DNA from: Ceratobasidium sp. AG-K
Lineage: Eukaryota; Basidiomycota; Agaricomycetes; Cantharellales; Ceratobasidiaceae
DNA: 64,000 nucleotides
Direction of reading: 5' to 3'
NCBI GenBank assembly: GCA_037039685.1
Contig: JAWNGF010000003.1
Span: 4,252,571 to 4,316,570 of the forward strand
Positions within the stretch are counted from its first letter, which is position 1. The number at the start of each line of letters is the position of its first letter. Below are positions 59,621 through 64,000 of this stretch, in pieces. The notes below the pieces were generated by a model. That model had not been told where the DNA came from. It ran no database searches and saw nothing but the letters and a program-made list of their open reading frames with translations. The position numbers and the translations under genes are program-made.

Positions 59621-61145
59621 CTAATCAAAGGGCACTGGACGAATACCTGCGCCAGCCAACGGTGCACCGCCTGGTCGGCCAGGATTGCGTTTCTCGGCCT
59701 CGGCTGCAGCAAACGCACTCGGGACCGGGATTCCGCAACAGTCTCCCCAACCTGATTTGGCTTGACCAACACCGGCATGAGCGTGGCCCCAATGGGGATC
59801 GTTGGGGTCGCCCGCATGCTCATGCAGCTCAATTCCCTCCGGTCGCTGAATGATCGACCCAAACAAAAAATGTTGTGCAACTGGCAGCTTCCCCAGCACC
59901 TCTGCGTTGAACATCTTAATCATTCCGCTGTTGACTTTGTCCCAGGTCTTGACCTGAATATGATGAGACAAATTTATGAGGCGTCATTTATAGGCTAAGG
60001 CCAACGTACCCCTGAGATATCGTCAAGCATTGGCGAATGCCAACGTAATGAAGCAGTCTTAACCTATTCATTTGCGTTAGTTCAAAGCGTTACAGTTGTG
60101 TTCATCCCACTACTTACCGAGTTGATAAACTGGATACAAGCAAAGTACATGTAATGTTGAGAAAATTCTTCGATAACTTCAGCATTATGAATTGACTTGG
60201 GTCGAAGATGTGGATGCCCTGCGCAGGGATAAGCATTTGACAAAACGTTTGTAAGATAACGGTAACTTACCAACGAGCTGCCCGCTTCCCCATAAAAAGG
60301 GAAGGAAATGGTAATCGTCCAAGCCCCACACCCCGTGCGAACCAGCCGGTTCCAACCAATAAGTTTTCTGTAGCAGCCGCATTACATTTAGGTACCTGGT
60401 CGGGGAGGGCCGGTCAGAGATCACGGTCACTAACCCTGTCAGACGTACTTCCAAAATACTCGTAAAACTAGAGCGGGGTGGTCTTCAGGTGATATGACTC
60501 CGAGTTTTTCTAAACAATATCTAGGCAATCGTTAGTCGTGAATGGCAGCGGAAAACAACCGGACTTACAGCCAACAGACAAAGTTAAACTCCATCCCGCT
60601 CCCATAGTCAATTCGAGCACGATTCCCCCAGCATTCCTGAAGATAAATAGATATCTCGGGCGCAGCAGCTTGTGGTATGTGTGGTATGCTGGCGTGCAGA
60701 GATGGCAATGCCTTGTTAAGCCACATCAGACCAGTGTCGGTAAACGGGAGAACCTCTCACCTCTTGAACTTTATCGTAAAAGGTCTTGAAAGCGGGGTTA
60801 CCGAATCGTGACGCGTCATTGTTTACGGGTGGTGTATCTTGGGCAATGGATTCGATCCGTTCGAGGAGCTGGATGATTAGCTTCACGTTCTATGTGGCCG
60901 GTGTGAGTCGGTCTGTGGCGAGTCCAATGGCGGTTACTCACCTCGCCCTCATAAACTTCATCAGTTAGTTTCTTATTGATCACGCTAGAATTGAGCTGAG
61001 TGATATAATCCACTATAGACTGGTGAGTGGACGATTGTTTCCAGACCTCCAAGTCAGCGGGAGTTAATATTGCCTTTAGAGGGACCTTGTATCCGGTTCC
61101 GTCTTGAAGCTGCGCAGGACTATCAGTGTGAGTCTGCTGAGACAT
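59621..61145 (-). CDS. PP2A phosphatase activator (PTPA/RRD family)
   Basis: Starting from [14 protein letters not shown] at 61145, about eight exons encode about 400 residues. Family blocks are clear: [80 protein letters not shown] and FGSII. PTPA proteins are peptidyl-prolyl isomerases that activate and assemble protein phosphatase 2A; yeast has two, RRD1 and RRD2. The Pro/Gly-rich tail with [20 protein letters not shown] is typical of the fungal proteins. One short middle junction (near 60760) is uncertain in phase. It is divergent to SFM1 with about 240 bp between starts. Confidence 0.93.
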
Positions 61146-61382
61146 CGAGCCAAAATAAGTGATTATAGTCTAGGCTGTTGAAATCAATCAAGGTTTGGTT
61201 ATGGTGGTCGGCCGCAAGGATCTTCGGCGCCTGTTATTTCCAAAGAAGTCATTTCGATCAACCTCGAATCTTTCATCCACACCGTGACCAATTGCGTAGA
61301 AAATGGGCCATACTTTTGTAATAGGTTACAAGCTTCAATCGTCAGCTCCGCCAAAGCTAACCAATGCGTGCCAATAGAACAT

Positions 61383-62314
61383 ATGGAAGAGGACGATGAA
61401 GAGAGCAAGTCGGTGCCTCCGTGGGTTTACCTCGAATACAGAGCAAGTCCTGCCTATTCTCTACAACCCCTACTCTCAATGACCCTGTACAGCAAATGAC
61501 TGCTATCGCCGGCGAGACATCCTCCGTCCTTTTCACACATTTGAGCGCACCTTCGCGGGCCGCGCTCAATTCGGCCCTTGCATCGTCTCAAGGTGGCTCC
61601 AAGTTCGAGGTTCATTCGATGGGCGTTTTAGACGTGATGAAGCAGAGTGGCGTTCCTTTGGACAAAGTATGTCTGCTCGACCCAAAGGCGGAAAAAGAAC
61701 TGTCTCCAGAAGACGGAGAGCAATTTTCTTGGTTCTTGTTCGGCGTGCGTGAGTCCTTGCCATCGCTTCTCTCCCATCCCTAAGACCTTTTGTTTGTGCA
61801 GGGGATTCTTGGTGAGTGGCTCGCATGTCATAGGTTTCCCACTAACGAGGTAACTCAGGCGATGACCCGCCGCGAGACAGAACGTCAGAACTACGAGTCT
61901 TGGGATTCCCCAACAGGCACCTGGGTAGCGTTCAAATGACTACAGATACGGCGCTCGGTGTAACAAAACGAGTAGTGATTGATAAAGGTGCGTTGAAAGA
62001 ATTCAGATTCGAGTGTTCGTACCGATGAGCATCCACCATAAAGTTCCGCTCCAAGAGATACCATACGTCGATCATCCCACTATCCGGTTCAACGCAAAGG
62101 AAAGCGTAGAGATGCCATTCCGTAAGTAAATTCTGCTCATATAAACCAGCTCCTAATTCCTCCACAGGTTATATTACCGATTCAAACGGAGATCCGATAT
62201 TACCTGAAGGAATGAAAGCACTCTTGAAGGTTCGTGATTTAATTTTGCCTATGGGTGCCGCAACGCTCACGCTCGTAACTGTAGGAGGACTTGAACAAGG
62301 GCTTCGACTTCTGA
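61383..62314 (+). CDS. SFM1: SPOUT protein-arginine methyltransferase Sfm1
   Basis: Blocks identical in order to the Sfm1/DUF431 family: WVYLEYRQM, VLFTHLS, SKFEVHSMGVLDVMKQSGV, VCLLDPKAEKELSPEDGEQF, GILGDDPPRDRTSELR, GFPNRHLGSVQMTTDTALGV, IPYVDHPTIRFN, ESVEMPFRYI and the C-terminus EDLNKGFDF. In yeast Sfm1 methylates Rps3 on an arginine using the SPOUT trefoil-knot fold. The intron at 61443-61492 is GC-AG (donor AGA|GCAAGT), and it alone restores EYR-QM. The family usually starts M-[KR]-x-[IV]-I-E-H-M-E-E. Here IEHMEE is in frame at 61371-61388, but the ATG CGT just before it is one base out of frame, so I start at the internal Met (61383). An unseen first exon or a one-base error is possible. 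Confidence 0.9.
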
Positions 62315-62594
62315 CTTAGCTGAGCCACACTTCTCTAATAGTAAATTGAAAATTAAATCAATGCATTTATTCTCTACAAGTTTTAGTGGTAAATATCGGC
62401 CCACCAACGCTCGCATATACTTTACGGTGCTTAGCGGTAGTCATAGGACACTAGATCGCGACATTCGAATCCTATTCTTATCCAGCTCGTATGCATTTCA
62501 TTTTTCAAACCTTCGAGATACAATCGGCGGGCATATCTACTTTGTCAGCCAGCCCTCCAAACCCGGTTTGATCCTTTACGTATACACTGCCACG

Positions 62595-63641
62595 ATGTCG
62601 ACTACAAACACGATCTACCCAGCAGCCCGCATATGTGCAGATTATATCGCCGAGGCCCTCTCAACGACTACCAAGCGACCTCTATTCGTCGGATTCCAAG
62701 GACCACAAGGAAGCGGTCAGCATAATCGCCACTTTAGTTCGTGCCGGCAGATCTAATCAGCCTACCATTCATAGGCAAAACCACACTTACAAACCAAACC
62801 AAGTCAGCCTTGCTCACCCTCCCAACGCCCATACACGCCACCGTCTTCTCAATTGACGATCTCTACCTTCCCTACGAAGGTCTAACCGCTCTCGCCCGCT
62901 CGCACCCTGAAAACGCGCTCCTTCAGGGACGCGGGCAACCGGGTACGCACGACCCCAAGCTAGGCGGTGAGATACTTGAGCGGTTGTCCCGCGGGGAAGA
63001 AGTGTCAGTGCCGATTTTCGATAAAAGCAAGTATGGGGGGTATGGAGACCGATCAAGCGAGAACGTTGTCGTCCGACCTCCTGTGGATGTTGTAATTCTC
63101 GAAGGATGGTGTTTTGGATTCCAGCCGTTAGACGAGGCTGAGCTCCAGCGTCGGTACGAGGCGACTGGAAACGGAAATGGAGCTCCATACTTCAAATCTC
63201 ATTCTATCAAATCTTTGGCCGAGGTGAACAAGAGCCTAAGGGATTACGCAGAGCTGTGGTATCCTCATTTTACTCACTTCGTTCAGGTAAGCACTCCGGC
63301 AACGCTCTAGTGCGGTTATGCTTATGATTACCGCGTACAGATCGTTCCTGAAAACCTATACGATGTGTTTGAATGGAGGCTGCAACAAGAGCACGCGATG
63401 AAACTCAAAAATGGCGGACAAGGCATGTCCGACGATGAGGTGCACAAGTACGTCTATATTATGGTGGTAACGCGCAAAGCGGTATTAAGCTGCTATACGA
63501 TGTAGTTTTGTCGCGCGATACATGCCGGGGTACGAGCTATTCCAACACACAATAGAGAACCAGAACAACCCGTGGGTTGGACATGGAATCAAGATCGTCC
63601 TGGATAAACAACGAACCGTCGCAAAAACAGAGTCATTTTAG
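62595..63641 (+). CDS. TDA10: P-loop kinase of the glycerate kinase / Tda10 family
   Basis: Four exons give about 300 residues. The Walker A GPQGSGKTT is completed across the first intron (62716-62773). Further motifs are ATVFSIDDLYLPYEGL, RGQPGTHDPKLGGEIL, VPIFDKSKYGGYGDR, DVVILEGWCFGF and, after the next introns, RLQQEHAMK and FVARYMPGYELF. These match yeast Tda10 and plant D-glycerate 3-kinase, which share a phosphoribulokinase/uridine-kinase-like fold. Plant GLYK phosphorylates glycerate in photorespiration; the substrate in fungi is not firmly established. The protein ends with KIVLDKQRTVAKTESF. No damage is visible. Confidence 0.88.
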
Positions 63642-64000
63642 AAGTCGTTCAATTGGATCAGTTGGTGTCATTGTCCGCTCGTGTCTCGATCAGCAGGAAT
63701 TGAGCTATGCTAACAGCGAGCGATGCGCCAGATCCGAGGACGTGACCAATGATTGCCATGTACGCTGCCGTTAGTGGCCACGCCTAAACAAATAACATGT
63801 CAATGTATCTCTGAATCAATTAGGAGCAACACTCGCCTGCCATGGCCTATCCCAATCCAAGGGCATTGGCAGTACGCCGAGCCAACAGCCAATTATCGCA
63901 CCGATCGAGGGAAAGACCACGGCTCGGTCAACGGGAGAACGTGCTCTGGAAACTATAGTGTGAGAACGTGGGCATGCATGGGCAAGCTCGGAACATACGA
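63642..64000. other. Right edge of window
   Basis: About 360 bp with no gene recognised. Confidence 0.3.

Overview
The window is nuclear DNA of a filamentous basidiomycete, most likely an agaricomycete close to Rhizoctonia/Ceratobasidium. The evidence is short introns (mostly 45-70 nt) with CTAAC-like branch sites, a NACHT-WD40 (NLR-type) gene with several degraded WD40 relatives, an F-box/LRR-like gene, a KDZ-family transposon and a DUF6532 gene. The species is an inference; no rRNA or marker gene is present. All gene models were spliced by eye.

Left part (1-9.8 kb) is compact and housekeeping: the 3' portion of a Zrg17-like CDF zinc transporter, a DUF1348 (NTF2/SnoaL-like) gene, a DUF1308 gene (C7orf25-like), the 25-codon ribosomal protein gene RPL41, a probable mitochondrial protein of unknown function, the cullin-RING ligase subunit RBX1/HRT1, and a secreted SGNH esterase resembling rhamnogalacturonan acetylesterases.

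From 10.0 to 30.8 kb a single minus-strand gene of about 20.7 kb can be joined through about 20 exons with consistent phases. It would encode a protein of roughly 6,600 residues: several low-complexity repeat blocks, one PH-like globular segment, more than 100 copies of a short P-Q-[VI]-I-R-V-[GT]-[ST] motif, an SR-rich version of the same motif, and a long charged coiled coil. I recognise no described family for the full protein.

LCB1 (serine palmitoyltransferase subunit 1) follows at 31.1-32.9 kb and an F-box-like gene at 34.3-35.9 kb.

From 36 to 52 kb is a dynamic region. An NLR gene on the minus strand (N-terminal domain, NACHT, WD40) is cut in the middle of a WD40 blade by an 8,863-bp element (37,896-46,758). 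The element has short inverted termini (CATCAG[T/C]AAAA), an AT target duplication, inverted subterminal repeats, an apparently intact KDZ/Plavaka-type transposase and a divergent DUF6532 gene. Excising the element with one AT copy restores the WD40 frame. Two other WD40 remnants lie nearby (36.1 and 51.3 kb).

The right part (52.4-63.6 kb) returns to conserved genes: a GH47 alpha-1,2-mannosidase, a glutathione S-transferase, a cytochrome P450, the PP2A activator PTPA/RRD, the SPOUT methyltransferase SFM1 and a glycerate-kinase-like P-loop kinase (TDA10/GLYK).
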